The position numbers and the translations under genes are program-made. From Nisaea denitrificans DSM 18348 (GTDB lineage Bacteria; Pseudomonadota; Alphaproteobacteria; Thalassobaculales; Thalassobaculaceae), in NCBI RefSeq assembly GCF_000426505.1, contig NZ_AUFM01000021.1, positions 1 through 64,000 on the forward strand: a stretch of 64,000 bases of DNA. Direction: 5' to 3'. Below, piece after piece: positions 18,075 through 28,047 of this stretch. A model generated the notes under the pieces. That model saw only the letters and a list, made by a program, of their open reading frames with translations. It searched no databases and was not told the origin of the DNA. Numbering within the stretch: the stretch's first letter is position 1; each line of letters begins with the position of its first letter.

Positions 18075-19385
18075 GTGGCAAGTCTGTTTGAAGCCGACGC
18101 ACCGAGGCCGCTGGCCGACCGGCTGCGTCCGAATGTGCTTACCGAAGTGGTCGGGCAGGATCATCTGCTCGGTCCCGAAGCGCCGCTCGGTCGCATGCTG
18201 GCGCGCCAGCGGGTCGCCTCGATCCTGCTCTGGGGGCCGCCCGGCTGCGGCAAGACCACGATCGCCCGCCTGCTGGCGGACGGCACGGACATGGAGTTCG
18301 AGCCACTCTCGGCTGTATTCTCAGGCGTTGCCGATCTGCGCAAGGTGTTCGAGAAGGCAAAGGAGCGGCGGCAGATGGGGCGCGGCACGCTGCTCTTCAT
18401 CGACGAGATCCACCGTTTCAACCGGGCCCAGCAGGATGGCTTCCTGCCCTATGTCGAAGACGGCACGGTCGTTCTGGTCGGCGCGACGACGGAAAACCCG
18501 TCCTTCGAGCTCAATGCGGCGCTGCTCTCCCGGTGCCAGGTGTTGGTTCTGCGGCGGCTCGACGATACCGCGCTGGATCTGCTGCTGACCCGTGCCGAAG
18601 AGATCGAGGGCCGCGCCCTGCCATTGACGCCGGACGGCCGTGAGGCTCTCAAGGCGATGGCGGATGGAGACGGGCGCTATCTGCTCAATCTGACCGAAGA
18701 GATTTTCCTGCTGCCGTCGGAGCCGCTGCTGGACGGTGCCGGGCTGGTCAAGACGGTGCAGCACCGGGCGCCGGTCTACGACAAGAACAGGGAAGAGCAT
18801 TACAACCTGATCAGCGCCTTGCATAAATCCCTGCGCGGCTCGGACGCGGATGCGGCGCTGTACTGGCTGTCGCGGATGCTGGCTGGTGGGGAGGATGCGG
18901 GCTACATCATGCGGCGGCTGACCCGGTTCGCGTCGGAGGATATCGGCATGGCCGACCCGGCCGCGCTGCCCCAGGCTTTGGCCTGCTGGGACGCTTATGA
19001 GCGGATCGGCTCCCCCGAGGGCGACTTGATGCTGGCGCAATGCGTGATCTATCTGGCAACCGCGCCGAAATCGAACGCCGCCTACAAGGCTGCCGGTGCG
19101 GCGAAACGCGCGGCCAAGACGACCGGCTCTCTGGCGCCGCCCGCGCATATCCTGAATGCACCGACGAACCTGATGAAGGATCTCGGCTACGGCAAGGGCT
19201 ATGCCTACGATCATGACGCGCCGGACGGCTTCAGCGGTGCGGATTACTTCCCGGAAGAAATGCGCCGGGAGCAGTTCTACCGTCCGGTCGAGCGCGGTTT
19301 CGAACGGGAAATCCAGAAGCGTCTGGCTTACTGGGACAAGCTGCGCCGCCATCGCGTGGCCGGCGGTCCGGACGGTGACGGCTGA
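18075..19385 (+). CDS. rarA: Replication-associated recombination protein RarA (MgsA), AAA+ ATPase
   Basis: AAA+ ATPase of the RarA/MgsA/WRNIP1 family that acts at stalled replication forks. Walker A is GPPGCGKT (residues 54-61), Walker B LLFIDE (106-111), sensor-1 VGATTENPSFELN near 137-149, and the C-terminal part has the tetramerisation region with ALYWLSRMLAGGEDAGYIMRR-type sequence (LSRMLAGGEDAGYI). Length 436 is standard. The start is GTG at 18075, three bases after the degP stop; the N terminus ASLFEADAPRPLADRLRP matches the family. Its last 11 bases overlap the next gene. Confidence 0.96.
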   Translation: MASLFEADAPRPLADRLRPNVLTEVVGQDHLLGPEAPLGRMLARQRVASILLWGPPGCGKTTIARLLADGTDMEFEPLSAVFSGVADLRKVFEKAKERRQMGRGTLLFIDEIHRFNRAQQDGFLPYVEDGTVVLVGATTENPSFELNAALLSRCQVLVLRRLDDTALDLLLTRAEEIEGRALPLTPDGREALKAMADGDGRYLLNLTEEIFLLPSEPLLDGAGLVKTVQHRAPVYDKNREEHYNLISALHKSLRGSDADAALYWLSRMLAGGEDAGYIMRRLTRFASEDIGMADPAALPQALACWDAYERIGSPEGDLMLAQCVIYLATAPKSNAAYKAAGAAKRAAKTTGSLAPPAHILNAPTNLMKDLGYGKGYAYDHDAPDGFSGADYFPEEMRREQFYRPVERGFEREIQKRLAYWDKLRRHRVAGGPDGDG

Positions 19386-20256
19386 TCCCGGCTTCGATCT
19401 TTTCCTCGGCATCGACTGGTCCGGGGCAAAGGGCGCACGCACCAAGGGGATTCAGGTTGCTGCCGCCGGACCCGGTGAGGCACTGCCTCGTCTGATCGCC
19501 AATCCCTACCGGCCGCATGGCATCTGGTCCCGGCCCGATGTGCTTGCCTACCTGATTGCCAAAATGGATGAAGGCCGCCGCGTGCTGGCCGGATTCGATT
19601 TCGCCTTCTGCTACGCCTTCGAGGATGAGGGTGCCTATTTCCCCGGCCTACCGGACGCCCCACGCTCTCCGGAGGCGGTCTGGGCGCTTGTGGAGCAAGT
19701 TGGGCAGGATGACCCCGAATTCTATGGTGCAGCCCTCTACAAGCGCGCGGACCTGCCCTACAGGGATTACTTCTTGGCGCCGGGCTGGCGGGGGGAAAAG
19801 TACAGATACCGGCAGAGATTGGCGGAACAGGCGGCCGCTTCCGTGACAACGCCGCACCCGGTCTTCAAATGTATCGGCGCGGCCAATGTCGGCACGGGCT
19901 CCCTCGCCGGGATGCGATTGCTGCACCGGCTGCGTGGATTGAACCGGGATATCCGTGTCTGGCCGTTCGACCCGGAACCGGGAGGGGAGCTGACCATGAT
20001 CGAGATCTTCCCCCGGCTTTACTACAAGCTGGCGGGCGGCGATCCACGGGCCTGGGGCAACCGGGACAATCTCACTGCCGTCTGCGGTCACTTCGGCGCC
20101 AGTGCAGGGGAGGTCCCCGAGATCCGCACCGAAGACGAGGCGGATGCCCTGATCGCGGCGGCCGCATTGAGGCTGCTACAAGCCGATCCCGCGCTCTGGC
20201 GGCAGGCACGCAGGGCTGGTGCCTCCAAGGAAGGCTGGATATTCGGCGCGGCTTAG
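19375..20256 (+). CDS. Uncharacterised protein, possible RNase H-like fold
   Basis: I do not recognise a named family. The 293-residue protein (GTG start at 19375, overlapping the rarA end) opens with a beta strand and FLGIDWSGAKG, a pattern resembling the first strand of RNase H-like/actin-like folds as in DUF429 proteins. Further conserved-looking spots are LAGFDFAFCYAFEDEG, VFKCIGAANVGTGSLAGM, IEIFPRLYYKLAG and a late EDEADALIAAAALR helix with acidic residues. Acidic side chains at the first strand (D in GIDW), middle (GFDF) and end (EDEADA) could form a metal site; that is inference. Cotranscribed with rarA and crcB. The frame extends upstream into rarA, but that part is a shadow. Confidence 0.7.
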   Translation: MTADPGFDLFLGIDWSGAKGARTKGIQVAAAGPGEALPRLIANPYRPHGIWSRPDVLAYLIAKMDEGRRVLAGFDFAFCYAFEDEGAYFPGLPDAPRSPEAVWALVEQVGQDDPEFYGAALYKRADLPYRDYFLAPGWRGEKYRYRQRLAEQAAASVTTPHPVFKCIGAANVGTGSLAGMRLLHRLRGLNRDIRVWPFDPEPGGELTMIEIFPRLYYKLAGGDPRAWGNRDNLTAVCGHFGASAGEVPEIRTEDEADALIAAAALRLLQADPALWRQARRAGASKEGWIFGAA

Positions 20257-20270
20257 GCTAGCAAGCGCTG

Positions 20271-20651
20271 ATGTACATGCTCCTTGCCATTGCGTGCGGC
20301 GGAGCGCTCGGTGCGCTCGCCCGCCATAAAGTCGGTTCCATTGCCATGCATCTGTTTGGCAGCGGGTTCCCGTACGGCACAATCACGGTGAACATTGGCG
20401 GCTCGTTCCTGCTCGGCCTGCTGGCCGGCGGGCTGGCCTTCAGGTTCAGTCTGCCGCTGGAAGCGCGGGCTTTTCTAATCGTTGGTTTTTGCGGTGCCTT
20501 CACCACTTTCTCCACCTTCGCGCTCGACGTCGCGACCCTGACGGAGCGCGGCAATCTGATGCTTGCGGGCGTCTATGTCGCGCTATCGGTGGCGGGGGCC
20601 ATTCTTGCCATGTTCGGCGGTCTCGCCGTGATGAGAGGACTCTTCGCATGA
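20271..20651 (+). CDS. crcB: Fluoride efflux channel CrcB (Fluc)
   Basis: Small dual-topology fluoride channel that exports F- and protects enzymes such as enolase. The 126-residue protein has four hydrophobic segments and the family signatures GGALGALARH at residues 9-18, GTITVNIGGSFLLG and GFCGAFTTFSTFALDV. Length is typical for the homodimeric form. No fluoride riboswitch is possible in the 14 bp gap upstream, so expression follows the operon. Its stop overlaps the next start as ATGA. Confidence 0.95.
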   Translation: MYMLLAIACGGALGALARHKVGSIAMHLFGSGFPYGTITVNIGGSFLLGLLAGGLAFRFSLPLEARAFLIVGFCGAFTTFSTFALDVATLTERGNLMLAGVYVALSVAGAILAMFGGLAVMRGLFA

Positions 20652-21646
20652 GCGGAGTTCAGACTATTCAGGTTAAGGGCGACGATGCGGATATGCGCAT
20701 CGACCGCTGGTTCAAGAAGCATTATCCGGGCCTCGGCCATGGCCGGCTGGAAAAGCTGCTGCGTACCGGACAGGTCCGGGTCGACGGCAAGCGGGTGAAG
20801 GCGAACCAGCGTCTCGAAGAGGGGCAATATCTGCGCTTGCCGCCGCTTGGAGACAAGGAAACCAGCCCGCCGACGGCTGACAGTCGCCCCGGCAAGGAAC
20901 CCCGCATCGACGAGGCCATGCTGGAGGAAATGCGCGAGCGGATCCTGTTCATGGATGACGATGTGATCGTGCTGGACAAGCCGGCCGGCATCGCTACCCA
21001 AGGCGGGACCGGGCAGAAAGTGCATGTCGACGGCATGCTGGACGGCTTTCGCTTTGGCCGCTCCGAACGGCCAAAGCTGGTGCACCGGCTCGACAAGGAT
21101 ACCTCCGGCATCCTGCTGATCGCCCGGTCGACTGCGGCAGCCCGCTGGCTTACGGCGGCGTTCCGGGAAAAGACCACGCGCAAGATCTACTGGGCACTGG
21201 TGCTCGGTGAGGTCAAGCCGAGGGTGGCCCGGATCGACATTCCCATCTCCAAGCTGCCCGGCAAGGCTGGTGAGAAGATGGCGGTTGATTACGAAACGGG
21301 ACAAAAGTCCCTGACGGACTACGAAGTGGTCGAGCAACTCGGCAAACGCGTCGCCTGGGTGGCGCTCAGCCCGATCACGGGCCGAACCCACCAGCTCCGC
21401 GTTCATATGATGGAACGGCGGGCGCCGATCCTCGGCGACGGCAAGTATGGCGGCCCGGAAGCCTTCCTGGTGGCCGAAGGCCTGTCTCGCAAGCTGCATT
21501 TGCATGCCCGCGAGATCGAGGTGAAGCGGCCGAACGGCTCCCTGCTCAAGGTCACCGCGCCCTTGCCGGACCATATGCTGAAGGCATGGGATTTCTTCGG
21601 TTTCGATCCGGAAGGCGGCGCGGATGCGCTGCGCGAGGGTGTCTGA
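20648..21646 (+). CDS. RluA-family 23S rRNA pseudouridine synthase (RluC/RluD-like)
   Basis: Converts uridines in 23S rRNA to pseudouridine. From ATG 20648 the protein has 332 residues: an S4 RNA-binding domain (about 16-70, with GRLEKLLRTGQVRVDGKRV), then the catalytic domain with VLDKPAGIATQGG and HRLDKDTSG, in which D149 is the expected catalytic aspartate, and GRTHQLRVHM. The organisation fits RluC or RluD; which positions it modifies cannot be read from sequence. The ATG overlaps the crcB stop, and the following gene starts directly after its stop. Confidence 0.94.
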   Translation: MSGVQTIQVKGDDADMRIDRWFKKHYPGLGHGRLEKLLRTGQVRVDGKRVKANQRLEEGQYLRLPPLGDKETSPPTADSRPGKEPRIDEAMLEEMRERILFMDDDVIVLDKPAGIATQGGTGQKVHVDGMLDGFRFGRSERPKLVHRLDKDTSGILLIARSTAAARWLTAAFREKTTRKIYWALVLGEVKPRVARIDIPISKLPGKAGEKMAVDYETGQKSLTDYEVVEQLGKRVAWVALSPITGRTHQLRVHMMERRAPILGDGKYGGPEAFLVAEGLSRKLHLHAREIEVKRPNGSLLKVTAPLPDHMLKAWDFFGFDPEGGADALREGV

Positions 21647-22327
21647 ATGCGGTCATCCGATCCATTGCGGCTGGTCGTTTTCGACATGGACGGTACCCTT
21701 ATCGATAGCCAGCACCATATTATCGCCTCAATGACACGGTCATTTGAGAGCAATGGTTTTGCCGCTCCCGATCCCGCCGTCGTGCGGGCAGGGGTCGGCC
21801 TGCCGCTGGAAGCCATCATCGGGTCGCTGCTGCCGGACATTTCACCGGAAAAGTGCGAGCGGCTGGTACAGGATTATCGCGGCGACCACCGCGCAAGGCT
21901 GGACCGCGGCGATCGGCATGAGCCGTTGATGCCGGGTGCGAAGGAAGTGGTGGAACGCTTGGATGCGGCGGGTTATCTGATCGCCCTTGCTACGGGCAAG
22001 GGAACCAGAGGCGCCCGTCATGCGTTGGAGGTACATGGGCTGATCGATCGCTTCGTCAGCATCCAGACCTCGGACACGGCACCGGGAAAACCACATCCGG
22101 GCATGCTGATTCAGGCAATGAACGAGGCCGGGGTTGAGGCATCCGCCACAATCATGGTCGGCGATACGGTGTACGATCTGGAAACGGCGCGGAACGCCTC
22201 GGTGACGTCGGTTGCGGTGACCTGGGGCTACCATGAGCGTGAAGACCTTGTGTCTTTCGGTCCCGGTGCGGTGATTGATCATTTTGATGATCTGGATGCG
22301 GAGGTCGAGCGGCTTCTGGCATTCTGA
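21647..22327 (+). CDS. HAD-superfamily hydrolase (phosphoglycolate-phosphatase-like)
   Basis: Subfamily IA haloacid dehalogenase-type phosphatase of 226 residues. Motif I is VFDMDGTLID with nucleophile D13 and D15; motif II is the LATGKGTRG strand; motif III is the lysine of APGKPHPGM; motif IV is MVGDTVYDLETARNA. The helical cap lies between residues 20 and 85. Substrate is not determined; the family contains phosphoglycolate phosphatases and nucleotidases. The ATG follows the previous stop with no gap. Gene order pseudouridine synthase - HAD - ATP12 recurs in alphaproteobacteria. Confidence 0.88.
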   Translation: MRSSDPLRLVVFDMDGTLIDSQHHIIASMTRSFESNGFAAPDPAVVRAGVGLPLEAIIGSLLPDISPEKCERLVQDYRGDHRARLDRGDRHEPLMPGAKEVVERLDAAGYLIALATGKGTRGARHALEVHGLIDRFVSIQTSDTAPGKPHPGMLIQAMNEAGVEASATIMVGDTVYDLETARNASVTSVAVTWGYHEREDLVSFGPGAVIDHFDDLDAEVERLLAF

Positions 22328-22340
22328 TGGGAGCGGCTAA

Positions 22341-25300
22341 ATGCGCATTCTGAAAATTCTCCTGTTGTCTTTCCTTGGGATGGTTGTTGCCCTTGCTGGA
22401 GGTGCTGCGGTCTACCTGACGTCCCTCGACGAGGAGGATGTTAAGCGGATCGTCGCGGAACAGGTTCAGAAGGCCACGGGCCGTACCCTGACGATTTCCG
22501 GTCCGTTGACGTATGAGCTGTCCTGGGAGCCCAAAATCCGGGTCGAGGATGTCCGTTTCCAGAATGCGGCCTGGGCCGGTGACGCGGACATGGTCTCGGT
22601 AGGGACCATGGAACTGGACCTCGATCTCGACCGGGTGTTCGACGGAGTCGTGATCGTCGAGAGGCTGTTTCTCGAACATGCCAAGGTGAACCTGCTGCGG
22701 GAAGCCGATGGCCGGGCGAACTGGCTGCTCGGCTCCGATGAGGCAGGCGAGGACAAGGACGAGGAGACCGGACCCTCTCGCAGCAGCATCTTTCCGGTTA
22801 TCGAAAGCATCACCCTGATCGATGTCGATGTGGTCTACAGCGACAAGCTTGAGGGACAGGAGCATCGCGTCGATATCGATTCCGTCGATCTGGTTGCGCC
22901 TGATTTCGAAAACCCGGTTGAAGCCATCGTCAAGATGTCCGTCAACGGCAAGCGCATCGATGTGGCAGGCACCTTGCCGCCCGCCGTGGCACTTGGAGAT
23001 GCCAGCGCGCCGCAGCCCTTCGATATTAGCGGCGAGGCCATGGGGCAGCCGTTTCGCGTCGCGGGTAAATTGCTGTTCGCCTATGAGGATGGCGTGCCCG
23101 CCAACATCGCTGTTCAGGGGCTGGTGGCCCACCTGTTTTCCTCCGATATCTCGGGCGATCTGAAGCTTGATACCGCCGGTCGCGTTCCCAGTCTTTCCGG
23201 TACTCTGAAGTCCCAACTCATTGATTTGCGTCAGATCGAAGCGCTGGCGGGACCCGGCCGTGGCGCGAAGAGCGGCAGCGGTTCGGCGACTGGCGATATC
23301 CGGGATATCATGGACGACCGTATCTCCACGGATTGGCTGGAGCAGGCCGACATCGATCTTTCGCTGAACGTGAAGGCCTTCAAATCGAGCGCCGCCGAGG
23401 CCTCGGACATTGCGCTGACCGTCGCCTTGAAGGATGGAAAGCTGTCGGTTTCTCCCTTCTGGGCAGTCTATGCGGACTCGCCGATCAAGTTGCAGGCGGA
23501 GGTGGAGAAGGACGACCGTGCTCTTGTGGCAGCTGTGGATCTTTCCATCAAGGGCGCCGACTTCGACCGGCTCGCCGGCACCGCAATGGATACGGCCGGC
23601 CTTGAGGCGAGTGGCGATCTGAACGTTTCAGTGAAGACATCCGGCAGGACCGTGGGAGAGTTGATGGCGGGCGCAACGGTCAATGCCAAAGCCGCACTTC
23701 CGTTGGTCCGTTACACTGACCCGGCTGGCCCGGGCGCGGGCCGGGATGCCACCATATCCAAGCTCGACATCCAGCTCGATGCCAGCGGAACCAATCCGGA
23801 AGCCGTTTTGAAACTGGTCGAGAATGTTGGAGATATCCGGCTCGATACGCCGCTGAACAAGATCGTTCTGAAAGGTATTTCCGGTGAGGCCCATATCCGG
23901 GCAGCCGAAGTTGCGACGGCGCAGGACAAGGTACGGGATCTCGATATAGCGGTCAGTCTGCAGGATCAGGTGCTGTCGGTCTCCATTCCGGAAATGATGC
24001 TGGCCAAGGCGAAACTGTCTGCTTCCGCGCGGGTTGAGCCGTCGGGTATTCGCACCAAGGTGTCCTCCCGCGTATTTTGGAAGGGTATCGATCTCGGTGT
24101 CGCCGCGGACCGTCTCGGCGCCGACGGCAAGGCTTCCGGGAAGGCGGATATCGATATCGATCTGATCGGTCAGGGCCGCACGATTGCCGCGATGCTGTCC
24201 TCGATTGACGGTACCTTCGGCATCGAAATGGACAAAGTGCGCTATACGGCGGCCTCGGCCGGGCCGGACGAACGCGTCGAAATCGACACGCTGTCCCTGA
24301 AGGCCGAGTCCATGTCGAAACCGATCACCGGAAAAATAGCCGGGCGTTTCGGCAAGAAGGAAATCGATATTGCTGGCCAGTTTCCCTCCATCAAGGCCTT
24401 GGTCGAAAAGGAACAGGCACTGCCGTTCGATTTCAATGGCATGGCCGTCGGCGAGAAGGTCGCGATCAAGGGCCAGCTGACCTTGGTGCAGGTAGACGAC
24501 CGTTTCACCAGTTTCAAGATCTCCGGCCTGGATGCCCGAATCGGTAAGTCGGATCTGACTGGCTCCCTCAAGCTCAGCATGGAAGGCGAGCGGCCGAAAG
24601 GGGCTATCGATCTGGCCAGCACGTTCCTCGATCTTGAGCCCTATCTTGATGACGGAGAGCCAGCGGCTCCCCGCGACCCGGCCAAGAAGGTCAAGGCCGA
24701 TGCGCCGTCCGACGAAGCGCTGGACAAGCCATTCCCGACAGAGATGCTGGACCGGGCGGACGGAACCATCAAGCTCACTGTCGGCGACCTTCGCCTGCCG
24801 GGGCTGGTCGTTACCAACCTGGACCTGAATGCGGCCCTGCAGGACAGGGTACTCTCCGTTTACCCGTCAGAAGGTGTCTTCAACGAGGGGCTGGTCAAGC
24901 TGGAAGCAACGGTCGACGGTAGCAAGGCGCCGATGACCGGTTTCTCGATCGACGGCACCTGGACCGGCGCTCATTTCGGCAATGTGCTGCGGGAGTATTT
25001 CGAGACGGAAGTGTTCCGTGGTTATGGCAATACCTCGGCCAAGCTGACCGCGAGCGGGCGCACCCCGCGCGAGGCGATGGATACGGTGAACGGCCATGTT
25101 GCGCTTTACCTGAAAGACGGCACTGTCTCGAACACCTATTGGGAGCTGATCGCGGCCGATCTGGTGACCAGCCTGCTGCCCTCCATCGGCAAGAAGGCGG
25201 AAAATGAATCGAAGCTGAATTGCATGGCCACACGGTTCGATATTGCCGACGGCATAGCGAAATCCAGGGTCTTTCTGGTCGACAGCTCCCGGGTCACGGT

Positions 25301-25739
25301 TGGCGGGGCTGGCACCCTAGATTTGCGCGATGAGAAAGTCGATTTCCTGCTTCATCCCAAGCCCAAGGATTTCGCTTTCCTCAGCCTTGCGACTCCCATC
25401 CGGATTTCCGGTCCGTTGTCCGACCCGACTTTCCTGCCCGATGCGGCGGGAGCGGCGAAAAGCGCTGTGCTTGGTGCGGGCGCCGTGGCCCTGACGGTGG
25501 TTAACCCGTTGGCGCTCGTGCTGCCTTTGATGTCTTCCGGCGAGACGGAAGACCCTTGCCCGGCGGCGCTCGCGCTGGCAGAAGGCAAGAGTCTGGAGGA
25601 AGCGGCTGCAATCGGCAGGGCGGCGAACAAGAGTTCAGGCAAGGGTAACGGCGCTGTCGAGACCGGCAAAGGTGTTCTGAAGCTGCCTGGCAAGGCGGTC
25701 GACGGCCTGTTCGGCGGGATCAAGAAAGTCTTGGAGTGA
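22341..25739 (+). CDS. AsmA-family inner-membrane/periplasmic protein
   Basis: Large 1132-residue protein of the AsmA/TamB-like group, now linked in E. coli to phospholipid transport between the membranes and to outer-membrane integrity. The N terminus has one membrane anchor (about residues 4-26, ILLLSFLGMVVALAGGAAVY). What follows is mostly repeating beta-strand sequence with AsmA-type segments such as LDLDLDRVFDGVVIVERL and the conserved C-terminal domain around LVTSLLPSIGKKAENESKLNCMATRF (shown by NESKLNCMATRF) and VDFLLHPKPKDF. It sits between the HAD gene (13 bp) and ATP12 (4 bp), in the same operon. Confidence 0.88.
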   Translation: MRILKILLLSFLGMVVALAGGAAVYLTSLDEEDVKRIVAEQVQKATGRTLTISGPLTYELSWEPKIRVEDVRFQNAAWAGDADMVSVGTMELDLDLDRVFDGVVIVERLFLEHAKVNLLREADGRANWLLGSDEAGEDKDEETGPSRSSIFPVIESITLIDVDVVYSDKLEGQEHRVDIDSVDLVAPDFENPVEAIVKMSVNGKRIDVAGTLPPAVALGDASAPQPFDISGEAMGQPFRVAGKLLFAYEDGVPANIAVQGLVAHLFSSDISGDLKLDTAGRVPSLSGTLKSQLIDLRQIEALAGPGRGAKSGSGSATGDIRDIMDDRISTDWLEQADIDLSLNVKAFKSSAAEASDIALTVALKDGKLSVSPFWAVYADSPIKLQAEVEKDDRALVAAVDLSIKGADFDRLAGTAMDTAGLEASGDLNVSVKTSGRTVGELMAGATVNAKAALPLVRYTDPAGPGAGRDATISKLDIQLDASGTNPEAVLKLVENVGDIRLDTPLNKIVLKGISGEAHIRAAEVATAQDKVRDLDIAVSLQDQVLSVSIPEMMLAKAKLSASARVEPSGIRTKVSSRVFWKGIDLGVAADRLGADGKASGKADIDIDLIGQGRTIAAMLSSIDGTFGIEMDKVRYTAASAGPDERVEIDTLSLKAESMSKPITGKIAGRFGKKEIDIAGQFPSIKALVEKEQALPFDFNGMAVGEKVAIKGQLTLVQVDDRFTSFKISGLDARIGKSDLTGSLKLSMEGERPKGAIDLASTFLDLEPYLDDGEPAAPRDPAKKVKADAPSDEALDKPFPTEMLDRADGTIKLTVGDLRLPGLVVTNLDLNAALQDRVLSVYPSEGVFNEGLVKLEATVDGSKAPMTGFSIDGTWTGAHFGNVLREYFETEVFRGYGNTSAKLTASGRTPREAMDTVNGHVALYLKDGTVSNTYWELIAADLVTSLLPSIGKKAENESKLNCMATRFDIADGIAKSRVFLVDSSRVTVGGAGTLDLRDEKVDFLLHPKPKDFAFLSLATPIRISGPLSDPTFLPDAAGAAKSAVLGAGAVALTVVNPLALVLPLMSSGETEDPCPAALALAEGKSLEEAAAIGRAANKSSGKGNGAVETGKGVLKLPGKAVDGLFGGIKKVLE

Positions 25740-25743
25740 GTGC

Positions 25744-26439
25744 GTGAAACGGTTCTACAAGGCGGCCTCGGTCGGGGCGGCGGAAGGCGGCTATCAGGTT
25801 CTGCTTGATGACCGACCGGTCCGTACCCCGGCGAAGGCGCCGCTGCTGCTGCCGGGGGAAGAACTCGCGGTGGAAATCGCGACCGAATGGAATGCCCAGG
25901 AGGAGAAAATTCTCCCGGCTTCCATGCCGTTCATGTCGTTGGCATCGACCGGCATCGATCGGGTGACGCCGCAGCGCGACGCCGTGATCGATCAGATCGT
26001 CGCTTATGGCGGCTCCGATCTGGTTTGCTACCGGGCGGAAGACCCTGATGATCTGGTGATCCGGCAGGCCAAGTCATGGCAGCCGCTGCTGGACTGGTGC
26101 CGGGAGCGATTCGGCGCCGAGCTTGCCGTCACTGCCGGGATCATGCCCTTGACCCAGAGTGAAGAGGCTCTTGCCGCACTGCGTGGTGAGATTGCCGATC
26201 ACAATGATCTGGTCCTCTCAGGGCTCTATCAGCTGACAACCGGTTTCGGCTCGCTCGTCATCGCGCTGTCCGTTCTGGAAGGCCGCATCGAGGCGGAAAA
26301 AGGCATCGAATACGCACTGCTGGACGAGCTGTTCCAGGCCGAGCGCTGGGGCGAGGACTGGGAAGCGACGGCCCGCCGCAAGGCGATGGCAACGGACATG
26401 ACGAACGCCGCCCGTTTCATTACCTTCTGCCGGGTTTGA
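25744..26439 (+). CDS. ATP12-type F1-ATPase assembly chaperone
   Basis: Homologue of mitochondrial ATP12, which binds the alpha subunit of F1-ATPase during assembly; found in eukaryotes and alphaproteobacteria. The 231-residue protein has the family pattern YQVLLDDRPVRTPAKAPL near 18-35, LAVEIATEWNAQEEKILP, MPFMSLASTGIDRV, and DLVCYRAEDP. Start is GTG at 25744, four bases after the AsmA stop. The family has typical lengths around 230-260, so the protein is complete. Its presence is good evidence for the alphaproteobacterial assignment. Confidence 0.93.
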   Translation: MKRFYKAASVGAAEGGYQVLLDDRPVRTPAKAPLLLPGEELAVEIATEWNAQEEKILPASMPFMSLASTGIDRVTPQRDAVIDQIVAYGGSDLVCYRAEDPDDLVIRQAKSWQPLLDWCRERFGAELAVTAGIMPLTQSEEALAALRGEIADHNDLVLSGLYQLTTGFGSLVIALSVLEGRIEAEKGIEYALLDELFQAERWGEDWEATARRKAMATDMTNAARFITFCRV

Positions 26440-26490
26440 CGCACCGCGCGGGCTGCGCCTATCGTGGCGCGATCCAGGGAGATTAGACGT

Positions 26491-28023
26491 ATGCAGGAAA
26501 TCATTGAGCGGCTCGGGGAAATGCGCGATGCAGCGCGTGCGGGCGGTGGCGAGAAGCGGGTCGCGGCGCAGCATGCCAAAGGCAAGCTGACAGCGCGGGA
26601 ACGCATCGAGGTCTTGCTCGACGAAGGCTCGTTCGAGGAATGGGATATGTTCGTCGAGCATCGCTGCACCGATTTCGGCATGGCCGAGAACAAGGTGCCG
26701 GGCGATGGCGTGGTGACCGGCTACGGCACCGTGAACGGCCGGATGATTTTCGTCTTCAGTCAGGATTTCACCGTCTTCGGCGGCTCTCTCTCGGAAGCCC
26801 ATGCGGAGAAGATCTGCAAGCTGATGGATCAGGCCATGAAGGTCGGTGCGCCGGTCATCGGGCTGAATGACAGCGGTGGGGCCCGCATCCAGGAAGGCGT
26901 AGCCTCCCTCGGCGGTTATGCCGAAGTGTTCCAGCGCAACGTACTCGCCTCGGGGGTGGTGCCGCAGATTTCCATGATCATGGGCCCGTGCGCCGGCGGG
27001 GCCGTCTATTCCCCGGCCATGACCGACTTCATCTTCATGGTGAAGGACAGCTCCTACATGTTCGTCACCGGCCCGGACGTGGTGAAGACCGTGACGCATG
27101 AGACCGTGACCCAGGAAGAACTGGGCGGCGCGGTCACGCATTCCACCAAGTCCGGCGTTGCCGATATGGCATTCGAGAACGATGTCGAGGCGCTGCTGCA
27201 GCTCCGCCGCTTTATCGACTTCCTGCCGTTGAACAATCGGGAAAAGCCGCCGGTGCGGCCGACCGCCGATACGATGGACCGGCCGGAAATCTCGCTCGAC
27301 ACGCTGGTGCCGAGCAATCCGAACAAGCCCTACGACATGAAGGAGCTGATCGAGAAGGTCGTCGACGAGGGCGATTTCTTCGAGATCCAGCCGAACTATG
27401 CCGGCAACATCATCGTCGGTTTCGCCCGGATGATGGGCTCGACGGTGGGCATCGTCGCCAACCAGCCGATGGTGCTGGCCGGCTGCCTCGATATCGAAAG
27501 CTCGAAGAAGGCGGCGCGCTTCGTCCGCTTCTGCGACTGCTTCAACATTCCGATTGTCACCTTCGTCGACGTGCCGGGCTTCCTGCCGGGCACCTCGCAG
27601 GAGTTCAACGGCATCATCAAGCACGGCGCCAAGCTGCTCTATGCTTATGCCGAAGCCACGGTGCCGAAAATCACGGTGATCACCCGCAAGGCCTATGGCG
27701 GCGCTTATGACGTCATGAGCTCGAAGCATTTGCGCGGCGATCTGAACTTCGCCTGGCCGACGGCGGAAATCGCCGTGATGGGGCCGAAAGGCGCGGTGGA
27801 GATCATCTTCCGGGGCGATCTCGGCGACGAGGAGAAAATCGCCGAACGGACCGAGGAATACCGCCAGAAATTCGCCAATCCCTTCGTGGCCGGTGCGCGC
27901 GGTTATATCGACGATGTCATCCTGCCGCACAACACGCGGCGGCGGATCTGCCGGGGCCTCTCGATGCTGAAGAACAAACAGCTCGAAAACCCCTGGAAGA
28001 AGCACGACAACATTCCTCTCTAA
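26491..28023 (+). CDS. pccB: Propionyl-CoA carboxylase, beta (carboxyltransferase) chain
   Basis: Carboxyltransferase subunit that moves carboxyl from biotin to propionyl-CoA giving methylmalonyl-CoA, for odd-chain acid, branched amino acid and propionate use. The 510-residue protein from ATG 26491 (AGGGAGA nine bases upstream; a longer GTG start at 26464 is less likely) has the N-terminal crotonase-like half with [20 protein letters not shown] and [17 protein letters not shown], and the C-terminal half with [13 protein letters not shown] and [14 protein letters not shown]. The alpha biotin-carrying chain is not in this window. Acyl-CoA specificity (propionyl versus acetyl or methylcrotonyl) is judged by overall similarity. 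Confidence 0.95.
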   Translation: MQEIIERLGEMRDAARAGGGEKRVAAQHAKGKLTARERIEVLLDEGSFEEWDMFVEHRCTDFGMAENKVPGDGVVTGYGTVNGRMIFVFSQDFTVFGGSLSEAHAEKICKLMDQAMKVGAPVIGLNDSGGARIQEGVASLGGYAEVFQRNVLASGVVPQISMIMGPCAGGAVYSPAMTDFIFMVKDSSYMFVTGPDVVKTVTHETVTQEELGGAVTHSTKSGVADMAFENDVEALLQLRRFIDFLPLNNREKPPVRPTADTMDRPEISLDTLVPSNPNKPYDMKELIEKVVDEGDFFEIQPNYAGNIIVGFARMMGSTVGIVANQPMVLAGCLDIESSKKAARFVRFCDCFNIPIVTFVDVPGFLPGTSQEFNGIIKHGAKLLYAYAEATVPKITVITRKAYGGAYDVMSSKHLRGDLNFAWPTAEIAVMGPKGAVEIIFRGDLGDEEKIAERTEEYRQKFANPFVAGARGYIDDVILPHNTRRRICRGLSMLKNKQLENPWKKHDNIPL

Positions 28024-28047
28024 CCTTCCTCTCGGACGGCAAACAAG

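Noticed and set aside
19201-19374. Longer N terminus for the protein after rarA
   Set aside because: This part lies wholly within the rarA coding sequence in another frame and has shadow-type composition.
20257-20270. Fluoride riboswitch before crcB
   Set aside because: Only 14 bp separate crcB from the upstream gene, far too short for the aptamer.
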